This document shows, piece after piece, positions 1-7,997 of a stretch of DNA of 64,000 bases; within the stretch, counting starts at the first letter, position 1; each line of letters opens with the position of its first letter. Source of the DNA: an uncultured Prevotellaceae bacterium (GTDB lineage: Bacteria; Bacteroidota; Bacteroidia; Bacteroidales; Bacteroidaceae); NCBI GenBank assembly GCA_902778535.1, contig CACYYG010000006.1, positions 1 to 64,000 on the forward strand, in the 5' to 3' direction. The position numbers and the translations under genes are program-made. The notes under the pieces were generated by a model. It saw only the letters and a program-made list of their open reading frames with translations. It was not told the origin of the DNA and ran no database searches.

Positions 1-576
1 CATATTTGCCAGACAAATAAGTTCGTTGATGGAAGCATAGTCACGGATGTTCCCTTTCAGTTCAGGATGGGCTTCACGCCATTGCTTGGCCGTCTGTCCA
101 AACATGGCTACATTGAGTACGTCTGCCTCTTCAGCATAGATGATGCTGGCCTGTGCAGCCGTCACCTCTTCAGGAATTAGGTTCTGCTTGATGGCATCCG
201 TGTGAATGCGGTAGTTGATTTTAGACAGTTCACGCTTCGCTGTCCATCCAAGTTGCTTTTGCTCCTCGTCTTTCAGCCGTTGGAACTCACGTATCAGATA
301 GACCTTGAACTCTGGACTTATCCACATGGCAAACTCAAACGCAATGTCTTTGTGGGCGTATGTGCCGCCATAACGTCCAGCCTTCGAGATGATTCCTATG
401 GCATTGGTTTTCTCCGTCCATTCTTTAGCACTGAGACGGAAACGATTCAGTCCGGCCTGAGATTTAATTATGTCGAATTCGGCACAATTAAAATTCGGAT
501 TCATCAACCGCTCCCATATTCCAAGGTCTGCGTATTCTGTACTGTTATCTTTGCCATATTGTCTGCCGTATTGCAT
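1..576 (-). CDS. KilA-N domain protein, N-terminally short, cut by window edge
   Basis: The frame is open from an ATG at 576 to base 1 and continues outside the window (192 codons visible). It matches the core of KilA-N family proteins: a WERLMNPNFN-like stretch, then the very conserved block with AIGIISKAGRYGGTYAHKDI, followed by EFQRLKDEE and a C-terminal part with SIIYAEEADVLN. KilA-N is a putative DNA-binding module of phages and mobile elements; the chromosomal role is unknown. As I recall the family, about 45 residues normally precede the WERL region and these are missing here. An in-frame TGA lies just upstream, and a -7 box (588-595) sits 11 bp before the ATG, so the short form may still be expressed. 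Confidence 0.8.
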   Translation of the reverse strand, partial: MQYGRQYGKDNSTEYADLGIWERLMNPNFNCAEFDIIKSQAGLNRFRLSAKEWTEKTNAIGIISKAGRYGGTYAHKDIAFEFAMWISPEFKVYLIREFQRLKDEEQKQLGWTAKRELSKINYRIHTDAIKQNLIPEEVTAAQASIIYAEEADVLNVAMFGQTAKQWREAHPELKGNIRDYASINELICLANM

Positions 577-587
577 ACTTTGCGCTG

Positions 588-595
588 CAAAGTTA
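588..595 (-). promoter_or_regulatory. -7 box (TAACTTTG) of the KilA-N gene
   Basis: The minus strand reads TAACTTTGC, matching the Bacteroidota consensus TAnnTTTG. It lies 11 bp before the ATG at 576, so the transcript would have almost no leader. Confidence 0.55.
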
Positions 596-690
596 CTGAA
601 TTTTCATCAAAGTAGAGCTGGAATGACAGACTTTAACATGGAGCTGTGCCCCATTTTCTCAAAAATGAGCGAAAATGACATACCAGACTT

Positions 691-737
691 GACTTTGAAT
701 TATTAACCATCGTTGAATCCCAAATACTTAGGGCATC
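691..737 (+). repeat. 47-bp dispersed repeat, copy 1
   Basis: This stretch is identical at 44 of 47 positions to 5532-5578, in the same orientation. It contains ATTATTAACCATCGTTGAAT. Neither copy lies in a credible gene. Confidence 0.85.
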
Positions 738-896
738 CGAGATACAACGGTGGTACAAGAACCTTATTTTTCGTTGATTATCGTGCAATCGGCAAAGCCT
801 TAACTGGAAATACCGAAAACAGGAAATCTTGCACCATCAGGCGTTCTTTCTTTAGGAAAGCGTCCCTTTGGGCCGAGCGAAATGTCTTTAAATGGA

Positions 897-924
897 GCAG
901 CGTCGGCGCGAGGCCGACGACTGC
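897..924 (-). terminator. Likely terminator of the TonB receptor gene
   Basis: Hairpin with an 11-bp GC-rich stem (GCAGCGTCGGC against GCCGACG-A-CTGC, one bulge) and a 5-nt loop, starting about 20 bp after the receptor stop codon. No clean U-tract follows, so the call is moderate. Confidence 0.45.
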
Positions 925-945
925 CCGCTATCAACGAGAGAGAGT

Positions 946-3513
946 TTATAGTCTGTTCTTTTCTTCGTTACCTGCGCCTGTGCCCTTATATTTGCTTCGG
1001 GCCGAATTGAATTTATACGTCAGGGAAATGCCGAACTTCTGCGTATAGACGTATGCATCCTTAGTCATTAATGCCACGGGATAGGTGGCCTGCCACTTTT
1101 CACGCAGCGTCTTGAATACATCGTTGGCAAAGAAGATGGCTGTAAGCCTTTCGCTGAAGAACGACTTCTGCAGGCGGAGGTCGATGTTGAACTTGTGGCT
1201 GTCGCGTGTAAAACCGTAGTCGTTGCTGGTGACATAGCGGAGATAGAGCATGGCCTTTGCGGTCTCGTCAATGATGAACCAGTTGCGCAGGCTGAAGGTC
1301 CATTCAGGCTTGTCGAGACCGATTGTTACGCCGGAGTACTTCGTCGGGAAATGCTGCTGCCAGTAACTCAACGTCAGCGTAGGCTGATAGAATCCGAGTT
1401 TCGGGGAGGCGACAAGCGACGCATGCCATGCCTCCTGACGGTCGAAGTTCCGTCGTGTCCATATCGTCATGTCACTGCCTTGCTCGTATGGACTGCCATA
1501 CGAGAAGAAGATGTCTTTGTTCAGCGTGTAACCCGCTGACAGACTCAGCCATGAATAGTTAAGTCGCAGGTCTATATCCTGCCGATTGGTGGGTCTGAGC
1601 AACGGATTTCCGCCCTCCACCTCGTAGCGGTTGTCGTATTGGACGTAGGAGCTGAGCATATAGTAGGAGGGGCGCTTGATACGCTTGTTGTAACTAAACT
1701 CTGCTCCCCACTTGCCTTTCTTCCATCCGACGGAGAGATTCGGGAACAGGTCGCCATACTTACGGCTGGGTTCTTCCTGATATACACCGAAAGAGCGATA
1801 GTCGGTAGACACCCGCTCATAACGCAAGCCTCCGTCAAAGCTCCAGTCACCCAAATGCAGGGCGTATTCGGCAAAGCCAGCAATGTTGCTCTCCCTGATG
1901 TCATCGTCTGATGACTTGACGTAATGCTCCTCGTTCTCGTTGGTGCCATAGCTGTAGGTGCGGGTCACCTCGGAGCCGATACTCAGCTCGCCCTTCCATA
2001 CGGGATAGGACAGCACCAGCTTGCCTGCCAACATGTTACGGTGGTCTTCATTTCGCAGATGGATGTCACGGTCTTCGATTTGCAGGCTGCGCTCCGTCTC
2101 AACGTCACTTCTGACTTTCTTGTTCCAAAGCCATGAGCCGTTGAAGTCGATACCCAGTTTACCTATCTTGCCGACGTAATAGGCATTGGCCTCATGAATG
2201 GGACCGTCAGTCTCCGTCGTTCCCATCCACTGGTCGACGATTCCCTCCAGTTCGTCATTTCTGGTAATAGTCTGTACGCAGTTTGCCTCGCCTCCCATAT
2301 AGAGTGAGCCATCGAGACTATATTTGAAACCTATCGAGTTGTTGGCATTGATGTCGTAGCTCATACCAATCTCGCCACTGAGGTCTGTAAACCAGAAAGT
2401 GTTTGGGCAAGTCTGGTCGAGAGCAATGCGGTCACCATTGATATTTGATTCCCAGCCGACTCTGTTGTCCTCTGAATGGTGGTTATTGTAGAATGTCATG
2501 GTGCCGAACAGCTCCAGGCCACCTTGACGGTATTTCATTTCCAAATCGTCGTAAGTCGTCCACTTCCTGTTGTTGGCCACTTGGCTGAATGCCTCTATGC
2601 TAAAGCCGTCACCCTGCGGAAGAATGGTCTTGATGCGGATAACGGCATTCACCTCGGCATTGTACTTGGCACCAGGCGAGGTGATGATGTCCACACTCTT
2701 GATGTTGTCAGACTTCAGCTGTTTCAGTTCCTTAGCACTCTGCACTTTTTTGTTGTTGATGTAGATTTCGGGCGTGCCTTTGGCAAAGACGGTGAAATTG
2801 CCTTCGCTACCCTGCACGCCGGGCAGCATGGAGAGAACATCGTCTGCTGTTCCGACATCTTTCAGCATCGAGTTTTGAATATCCACGGTCATGCCGCCCG
2901 TAGTCATCTTGTATTGAGGAATCTCTCCCTTTACTGTCACATTCCCCAAGGTATATGTGTCGGGCTGCATCCGAATGGTTCCGATGTCTGAGGTCTCACA
3001 CCTTTTATATATGGTTTTGTAACCCACGAAGGAGATGCGGGCAAGTACTTTCTCTTGTTCGTATGGAATAGCGAAGTAGCCGCTCTCGTTCGATACACCA
3101 CCGCCAAGCAGGGTGCTGTCGGCAGGATTGAGAATTGCAATGTTGGCGTAAGCCACAGGCAAGTCTTGCTCATCAATGATGGTGCCCGTCAGGTGGCGGT
3201 CGGTCTTGTGGGTACACTCCACATAGATTTCTCGGTCGTCGGGCTTCACGGTCATGCGGACGGGGTAGAAGCCTATCATCTGCTGGATGGCATCGGGCAC
3301 GGTCTTACGCGAGACGGTGGTAGTGATACGGAAGTCCTCCAGTTCGTTGTAGAGGAAATTGATGACGTATTCCTTCTGCTCGTTGTTCAACTGGAGCAGG
3401 GCCTCGCTGAGCGACACATTATTATAGGTATGGCTAATGCGCTGGGCGAACGTATCAAGGGGCATGCAGAGGATGCAGGCCATGAGCACAAAAGTATATA
3501 ATGCGTGTCTCAT
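946..3513 (-). CDS. TonB-dependent outer-membrane receptor with STN-like and carboxypeptidase-regulatory domains
   Basis: 855 residues. A signal peptide (about residues 1-23, ending DTFAQ) is followed by an STN/secretin-like domain (about 25-100), a carboxypeptidase-regulatory-like beta-sandwich (about 107-185, LTGTIIDEQDLPVAYANI), a plug (about 190-300, with VDIITSPGAKYNAE) and a large outer-membrane beta-barrel of the OMP_b-brl_3 type. Family knowledge says such proteins import a ligand using TonB/ExbBD energy; the substrate cannot be read from sequence, and no SusD partner is adjacent. The start overlaps the stop of the upstream sigma/DUF4974 gene (ATGA, 3510-3513), so the two are translationally coupled. 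The STN-like domain fits receptors that signal to an ECF sigma system. Confidence 0.88.
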   Translation of the reverse strand: MRHALYTFVLMACILCMPLDTFAQRISHTYNNVSLSEALLQLNNEQKEYVINFLYNELEDFRITTTVSRKTVPDAIQQMIGFYPVRMTVKPDDREIYVECTHKTDRHLTGTIIDEQDLPVAYANIAILNPADSTLLGGGVSNESGYFAIPYEQEKVLARISFVGYKTIYKRCETSDIGTIRMQPDTYTLGNVTVKGEIPQYKMTTGGMTVDIQNSMLKDVGTADDVLSMLPGVQGSEGNFTVFAKGTPEIYINNKKVQSAKELKQLKSDNIKSVDIITSPGAKYNAEVNAVIRIKTILPQGDGFSIEAFSQVANNRKWTTYDDLEMKYRQGGLELFGTMTFYNNHHSEDNRVGWESNINGDRIALDQTCPNTFWFTDLSGEIGMSYDINANNSIGFKYSLDGSLYMGGEANCVQTITRNDELEGIVDQWMGTTETDGPIHEANAYYVGKIGKLGIDFNGSWLWNKKVRSDVETERSLQIEDRDIHLRNEDHRNMLAGKLVLSYPVWKGELSIGSEVTRTYSYGTNENEEHYVKSSDDDIRESNIAGFAEYALHLGDWSFDGGLRYERVSTDYRSFGVYQEEPSRKYGDLFPNLSVGWKKGKWGAEFSYNKRIKRPSYYMLSSYVQYDNRYEVEGGNPLLRPTNRQDIDLRLNYSWLSLSAGYTLNKDIFFSYGSPYEQGSDMTIWTRRNFDRQEAWHASLVASPKLGFYQPTLTLSYWQQHFPTKYSGVTIGLDKPEWTFSLRNWFIIDETAKAMLYLRYVTSNDYGFTRDSHKFNIDLRLQKSFFSERLTAIFFANDVFKTLREKWQATYPVALMTKDAYVYTQKFGISLTYKFNSARSKYKGTGAGNEEKNRL

Positions 3514-3917
3514 CTTACTACCAGCGTTTTGTCCTCCTCGACGATGTTCACGGCCTCGAAGGTGTTCAACTTTTCTACTACACGCGAGAGGCTGTCTTCA
3601 CGCTTCCAAACGAAATGGAAACGGAGCTCACGAGCCGAGGCTGTGAGCATGGAGTCAAGCGGCACATTGTTGAAAATGTATGGCTCAACGGGAATTGTGT
3701 CGGTCTGAACCGTATCTGCTGGCAGGGGAGCGACCGGATTGATGTCGGTCGTTTGCTCTGTTGTGGGCTGTTGCGGTTTGGGCGTGCTTATCAAACTGGC
3801 GAACACATCACTCACTACGTCCTTGCTCTCCGCCTCATCGAAGAGCAACGTAAGTGCCAGATGATACATCTGCGTGTAGTGTGTCTTGAACAGACTTTCA
3901 ACATCTTTTCGTGTCAT
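3510..3917 (-). CDS. Sigma-70 region 2 fragment fused to a DUF4974-like domain
   Basis: 135 residues. Residues about 8-44 (LFKTHYTQMYHLALTLL, then DEAESKDVVSDVFASL) look like the start of ECF sigma region 2. A Pro/Thr-rich linker follows (about 45-80), then residues 81-135 resemble the C-terminal DUF4974 domain of FecR-type anti-sigma factors (FNNVPLDSML to EEDKTLVVR). Sigma region 4, the anti-sigma transmembrane segment and the FecR core are absent. The gene ends inside the start of the TonB receptor (ATGA). It may be a deletion fusion of a sigma/anti-sigma pair, or a compact regulator in its own right. No clear TAnnTTTG box was found upstream. Confidence 0.6.
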   Translation of the reverse strand: MTRKDVESLFKTHYTQMYHLALTLLFDEAESKDVVSDVFASLISTPKPQQPTTEQTTDINPVAPLPADTVQTDTIPVEPYIFNNVPLDSMLTASARELRFHFVWKREDSLSRVVEKLNTFEAVNIVEEDKTLVVR

Positions 3918-4021
3918 ACACTTATAATACAGTTCAGACGTAGAAAATGTAAAGCAGAAATGCGATTATTTTCAATTCAAACTCAATTTTTCTATTGTTG
4001 GGGCGTTTTTTCCAATCAAAT

Positions 4022-4055
4022 CGGGCGAGGATGTGCTGTTTCCCATCCTCGCCCG
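4022..4055 (-). terminator. Rho-independent-like terminator after the Abi gene
   Basis: Inverted repeat CGGGCGAGGATG / CATCCTCGCCCG with a 10-nt loop, 17 bp after the Abi stop codon on the minus strand, followed by a weak T-rich stretch. Confidence 0.6.
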
Positions 4056-4071
4056 TCTTGTATAATTGTGT

Positions 4072-4974
4072 CTATTGCCATAGCGGTTCGCTTTCCCAAC
4101 CACGAGGGAAGCCCATTGCGTTGATGTCAATGGACGGGTAGGAACTGAGTAGGGCATCAATCTTTGCCTTCATGTCGTTGATGAGCGAAATGATGTTGAG
4201 GAAATACTTGATGATGCAAAGATTGAAATAGATGCGGAGGGCATCGGTAGGCAGTGTAATCCAACTGCCTGTCATGCGGTTGGGGAGCATCGGACGGATG
4301 GTGTTCTGCTTGTTCCATACACGGGCATGGTGGCAGCAGGAATTGCGCGTCAGGGTGACGATGGTGAGCCACGACTCGAAGGGGGCTACTTGCAGGCCGA
4401 ACTTGCGGGCAATGCTCTTCTTGATACGTGGGGTCTTGATGTTGCTGAAGATGTTGGTGATAACACCGAAGGGAAGCACTTCTGCCAGAATCCATGCAGG
4501 CGGATAGGCGTCGGAATAGGTCTGCTTGAAGTGGACGATAAAGTCTTCGCGTGAACGGTGAAGCTCTGCGTCTATCAAGTCTATCGTGTGACGGAACTTT
4601 GCGGCATCGATGAAATTGCTGCCGTCAGTCATCCAGAAGGGATTGCCCGTCATGTCGCTGCCGATGTTGACGATGGCGCTACGAACAGCCACCTCAATCT
4701 TCTCAATCTCGTTGAAGATGAGCAGGCGCAATTTCTTGTCGAAGCGGTAGAGCATCATCACTTGGTCGAACGTGGTGTTCGGTTTGTAGCGGTGCTGCTC
4801 CTTGGGCATCTGTAGGAGGGGATACATGTAAGCCGACAAACGGTAGTAGCCTATGAATTCGAGGTATCGCTCAGCCTTGGCAGTGTCGGCTACCGTCAGG
4901 CCACGCGACTGTAGCAGTCTGACCAGGTCGTGCGCACTGGCGTATGGTTTCTGGAATGGGATTCTGTTGCTCAT
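4072..4974 (-). CDS. Abi family (Abi_2, AbiD/AbiF-like) HEPN protein
   Basis: 300 residues from the ATG at 4974. The sequence has the family hallmarks: RIPFQKPY near the N-terminus, YLEFIGYYRLSAYMYP, FDQVMMLYRFDKKLR, and the HEPN-type motif RNSCCHHARVWN (R-x4-H). HEPN motifs of this kind form RNase active sites, and Abi_2 proteins are linked to abortive phage infection. An ATG at 5043 is in frame, but it overlaps the -7 box at 5041-5048, so 4974 is preferred. Nine 21-bp tandem repeats lie just upstream on the same transcription axis. RNase activity is inferred. Confidence 0.85.
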   Translation of the reverse strand: MSNRIPFQKPYASAHDLVRLLQSRGLTVADTAKAERYLEFIGYYRLSAYMYPLLQMPKEQHRYKPNTTFDQVMMLYRFDKKLRLLIFNEIEKIEVAVRSAIVNIGSDMTGNPFWMTDGSNFIDAAKFRHTIDLIDAELHRSREDFIVHFKQTYSDAYPPAWILAEVLPFGVITNIFSNIKTPRIKKSIARKFGLQVAPFESWLTIVTLTRNSCCHHARVWNKQNTIRPMLPNRMTGSWITLPTDALRIYFNLCIIKYFLNIISLINDMKAKIDALLSSYPSIDINAMGFPRGWESEPLWQ

Positions 4975-5040
4975 CGTATAAAAATAAAACGACCCGCACA
5001 TTTGAGCATCGTGGAGAGGCTTGGCGGGTTCTAGTGGGTG

Positions 5041-5048
5041 CAAAGGTA
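5041..5048 (-). promoter_or_regulatory. -7 box (TACCTTTG) of the Abi gene
   Basis: Exact TAnnTTTG on the minus strand, 66 bp before the chosen ATG (4974). It places the transcription start downstream of the alternative ATG at 5043, and between the tandem repeats and the gene. Confidence 0.7.
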
Positions 5049-5088
5049 GTGCTTTTTATTGAATCGGCCAAACTTTTTTGAAGAAAAA

Positions 5089-5277
5089 AGCGGTGAGGAC
5101 CAGCTTTTAAGCGGTGAGGACCAGCTTTTAAGTGGTGAGGACCAACTTTTAAGCGGTGAGGACCAGCTTTTAAGCGGTGAGGACCAGCTTTTAAGTGGTG
5201 AGGACCAACTTTTAAGCGGTGAGGACCAGCTTTTAAGTGGTGAGGACCAACTTTTAAGCGGTGAGGACCAGCCTTTA
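5089..5277. repeat. Nine tandem 21-bp repeats upstream of the Abi gene
   Basis: Nine head-to-tail 21-bp units without spacers. Two unit types differ at two linked positions (gCgg...caGc and gTgg...caAc) and alternate as AAB-AAB-AB-A, with the last unit slightly diverged. Read on the plus strand the units would encode SGEDQLL repeated, but there is no plausible gene around them. They lie between a lone minus-strand -7 box (5424-5431) and the Abi promoter. Confidence 0.95.
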
Positions 5278-5595
5278 GAATAAAAGCAGCCTAAGAAATC
5301 GTCATTTTACATTAAAGTGCCACCTTAACCATTCTTTTCCCTGCCTTTTTGAATCAATTTGCACCAAAGATTACCTGTCTGGCGACACAAAAACATTAGA
5401 TAATCCGTTTACACTCGGCAAAGCAAAAGTAAACTATTGTTTTGCACTCGCTTAATCACGGATTTGATACGATTGACAATCATAATTCCGCATCCTTAGT
5501 TCTTGCCTTGCAAGCCAGCAGAGCTGGAGCGGACATTGAATTATTAACCATCGTTGAATCCCAAATGCTTAGAGCATCATATAGGTCGGTTACAG
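5278..5595. other. Intergenic region with 47-bp repeat copy 2
   Basis: No supported gene. It holds the orphan -7 box at 5424-5431 and the second copy of the 47-bp repeat at 5532-5578 (44/47 identical to 691-737). Confidence 0.55.
5424..5431 (-). promoter_or_regulatory. Orphan -7 box (TACTTTTG) reading toward the 21-bp repeats
   Basis: The minus strand reads GTTTACTTTTGC, fitting TAnnTTTG. No reading frame follows it before the tandem repeats, so if active it would make a non-coding transcript through the repeats toward the Abi gene. Confidence 0.35.
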
Positions 5596-6025
5596 TCATT
5601 TTTCTTTACAAAATAGTTAAAAAAACAGGGTTTAACGTGGCTGAGAATGGCGCCAAATTCACGAAAGGATGCTTCGCCGAAAAAAACGCGAAAATGAGAG
5701 GGGTTGGCTATCTTGCTGACTGGCAGCTGCTTAGCTCATATTCCTGCTTAGCGGGAGCATCCTCGTTTTCAAAAAGGTATATCCGCATGAAAAAAAGTCA
5801 ATGCCTTTTTTTCATGCGGAGCCTCTTTTTGAGCATAAGTAAGGCGTTCTGAAACGAAAATAGACCCTTGTAGAGGCTGAAAAGCTGCACAAAGGTAAGG
5901 CGTGTGTGCAATTTTCGAACCTCTCAAGTACACCTCTGTTAACCGACAGACTACAAAAACGAGTCTTTCCGCTTCTATTTTGCGTTTTTATTCTTGTCAA
6001 ATAATCGGAATCATTTTTCTTTACA
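5596..6025 (+). repeat. Non-coding dispersed repeat (family R), copy 1
   Basis: About 430 bp, clearly related to 14247-14705 (same orientation) and 23885-24250 (inverted). It begins and ends with TCATTTTTCTTTACA in direct orientation. Conserved islands include gcgaaaatgagaggggttgg, gggagcatcctcgttttcaa and gaggctgaaaagctgc. This copy has a perfect 15-bp-stem hairpin (CCGCATGAAAAAAAG, loop TCAATGC). Reading frames are not conserved between copies, so it is not a protein gene. Confidence 0.85.
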
Positions 6026-6098
6026 AACAGATAGCCCGCAATGGGCTCGATGAACAAATTTGCGGGCCATATTTTTTGCTGGAATGATAAAGAATTAG

Positions 6099-6106
6099 TA
6101 ACTTTG
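6099..6106 (+). promoter_or_regulatory. -7 box (TAACTTTG) of the GH43 gene
   Basis: Exact TAnnTTTG 41 bp before the ATG at 6148. Confidence 0.7.
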
Positions 6107-6147
6107 CAGCAGATTTACTGAAGAAAATTACTAAACAACCAGAATCT

Positions 6148-7860
6148 ATGCAAAAGAAATTGTTTTTGGCATCGGCCATCATGATGGCTGGCTTGCACGC
6201 TGAAGCACAAACCATTGCTCCCGACTACAAAGAAGCAGCGAATGGCAATCCCATCAGCGCCAACATCTTCTGTGCCGACCCTACCGCATTGGAGTACAAT
6301 GGCCGCATGTATGTCTACGGCAGCAACGACCATCAGCAGTTCATCAAAAATGGTAAGAAAGGCGAGAACAACTACGGTGAAATAAAGTCTATCGTGGTGT
6401 TCTCGACCGACGACATGGCGAACTGGACTTTCCACGGCACCATTGACACGAAGAAACTCTGTTCGTCGTGGGTCACGAGTCCGTGGTATCAGGGCTACGG
6501 CGTTTCGTGGGCACCGTCAGTCACGTGGCGCACAGCGGCTAACGGCGTCGAAGAGTTCTTCCTTTACTTTTGCAACAGCAGCCACGGCATTGGCGTGCTG
6601 AAGGCCACTTCACCCATCGGTCCCTGGAAATCGCCCAACAACAAGCTGATGATTCATAGAGACACACCGGGCGCAACACCCTGCTCTGCCGTCTTCGACC
6701 CGGGTGTGACCATCGACGAGAACGGTGTGGGATGGATTACCTTCGGCGGTCTTGACCCTGTCGACGGAGGCAACGGTCTTGATCCTAAGAATGCCCGTAT
6801 CGTGAAGCTGAAGCCTTCCATGACAGCCATTGACGGCACGCCCGTCAGAATACCGGCTCCCTATCATTTCGAGGCCAACGAGCTGAACGTCATGAATGGC
6901 AAGTACGTCTATACCTATTGCTCTAACTGGGCCAACCGCAGCGACGCCGAGTGGAATGCCTACAAGCAGGCTCATGGCATCAGCGTGTCGAAACCCAATA
7001 CCTGCACCATGTGCTATATGGTGTCTGACAATCCTACTGACCCCGATTCTTGGGTGTACAAAGGCGTCTACGGGCCTCATCCTGGCATGGGCACGAACAA
7101 CAACCACTCGCATCTGCAGAAATTCGGCAATGACTACTATTACATCTACCACGGAGCACCCTTGATGGAGAAATGGAGAAGCGCCGGCGTCATAGAAAGC
7201 AATTGCGGCATTTTCCGCTCCATCTGCGTGAACAAGGCCACGGTGAACGAGGCTACGCAAACGGTCAAGCAGGTTACGCCGAACCTGGAAGGAGCGCCGC
7301 AAATCAAGAACCTGAATCCCTACGAGCTGCAGCAGGCTGAGACAATGGCCAGCTGTGGAGGCGTTGACTATGAGGACTTTACCAACATAAAAAAGAATAC
7401 CAGAGTAAGCACATTGGGCAACGACGCCTCAGAGAACATGCAGGTGAACATGAGAGCCGGCTCGTGGACGTCGGTTCGCAAGGTTGATTTCGGCACAGGC
7501 GCCAAGTCGTTTACGCTGAGAGCCAAAGGTACTGGCACGCTGGAGATACGTTTCAGCCGCCCAGCCCGGCCTGCTGCCACCATCGAGTTCTCGTCGACCG
7601 ATATGGAAGATCACACCATCACGATTGACGAAACGAAATTCAAGGGAGTTAAAAACAACGTCTATTTCGTCGTCACCGCTGCCGAAAATGTCTACGTCGA
7701 CGCCTGGCAGTTCTCGGAAGAGGATATCAGCGGCATCAACGAGGTTCGCCAGTCGGCTCCCGTCGTCAATGGCACCTACGACCTCGGCGGGCGCCGCCTG
7801 CAAGAGACAAACGCCACGCATGGCATAGTGATTGAGAATGGTAAGAAAGTAAGCCGCTGA
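6148..7860 (+). CDS. Secreted glycoside hydrolase family 43 protein with C-terminal carbohydrate-binding region
   Basis: 570 residues. A signal peptide (about 1-20, ending HAEAQ) is followed by a GH43 five-bladed propeller: ADPTALEYNGRMYVYGS with the likely catalytic base Asp, GVSWAPSV, AVFDPGV, and FEANEL with the likely acid Glu. Residues about 390-530 resemble a CBM6-type module (ELQQAETMASCGGVDYEDF to VYVDAWQF). GH43 enzymes are mostly arabinofuranosidases or xylosidases acting on plant polysaccharides; the exact substrate is not clear. The C-terminus (YDLGGRRLQ to GIVIENGKK) resembles tails common on Prevotella secreted proteins. It has its own promoter and a strong terminator. Confidence 0.88.
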   Translation: MQKKLFLASAIMMAGLHAEAQTIAPDYKEAANGNPISANIFCADPTALEYNGRMYVYGSNDHQQFIKNGKKGENNYGEIKSIVVFSTDDMANWTFHGTIDTKKLCSSWVTSPWYQGYGVSWAPSVTWRTAANGVEEFFLYFCNSSHGIGVLKATSPIGPWKSPNNKLMIHRDTPGATPCSAVFDPGVTIDENGVGWITFGGLDPVDGGNGLDPKNARIVKLKPSMTAIDGTPVRIPAPYHFEANELNVMNGKYVYTYCSNWANRSDAEWNAYKQAHGISVSKPNTCTMCYMVSDNPTDPDSWVYKGVYGPHPGMGTNNNHSHLQKFGNDYYYIYHGAPLMEKWRSAGVIESNCGIFRSICVNKATVNEATQTVKQVTPNLEGAPQIKNLNPYELQQAETMASCGGVDYEDFTNIKKNTRVSTLGNDASENMQVNMRAGSWTSVRKVDFGTGAKSFTLRAKGTGTLEIRFSRPARPAATIEFSSTDMEDHTITIDETKFKGVKNNVYFVVTAAENVYVDAWQFSEEDISGINEVRQSAPVVNGTYDLGGRRLQETNATHGIVIENGKKVSR

Positions 7861-7882
7861 GCCACTTTCTTCCAGGAATAAG

Positions 7883-7925
7883 AAAACCAGAAAAACAAAC
7901 TTTTGCTTTGTTTTTCTGGTTTTTC
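7883..7925 (+). terminator. Strong terminator after the GH43 gene
   Basis: Perfect 17-bp stem (AAAACCAGAAAAACAAA / TTTGTTTTTCTGGTTTT) with a 7-nt loop and a terminal T-run, 22 bp after the stop. Confidence 0.85.
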
Positions 7926-7927
7926 TT

Positions 7928-7979
7928 GGTGGTACGGAGGTACGAGGATACCCTCGTACCCCCGTACCTCCGTACCACC
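7928..7979. repeat. GTACCYCC inverted repeat, locus 1
   Basis: Built from GTACCTCC/GTACCCCC 8-mers facing their reverse complements, so the block folds into a long hairpin (GGTGGTACGGAGGTACGAGG against CCTCCGTACCACC). The same 8-mer family forms the larger block at 36919-37150. Confidence 0.9.
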
Positions 7980-7997
7980 GAATAGCCCCAAGTTCAC

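Larger units (their letters stand above)
577..945. other. 369-bp intergenic region, no gene seen
   Basis: No convincing reading frame on either strand. It contains the KilA-N promoter, one copy of a 47-bp repeat (691-737, second copy at 5532-5578) and the probable terminator of the TonB receptor gene (897-924). Confidence 0.6.

Noticed and set aside
713-1048. 111-residue frame at the end of the TonB receptor gene
   Set aside because: It overlaps the receptor 3' end antisense and the repeat at 691-737; no domain or promoter.
5089-5277. CRISPR array
   Set aside because: Units are contiguous 21-mers without variable spacers, and no cas gene is present in the window.
5059-5283. Reading frame of repeated SGEDQLL across the 21-bp array
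   Set aside because: It exists only because the repeat length is a multiple of three and has no stop; there is no gene-like sequence outside the repeat.
5596-6087. Small proteins encoded in the dispersed repeat
   Set aside because: Frames differ and are broken in the other two copies, so the conservation is not at protein level.
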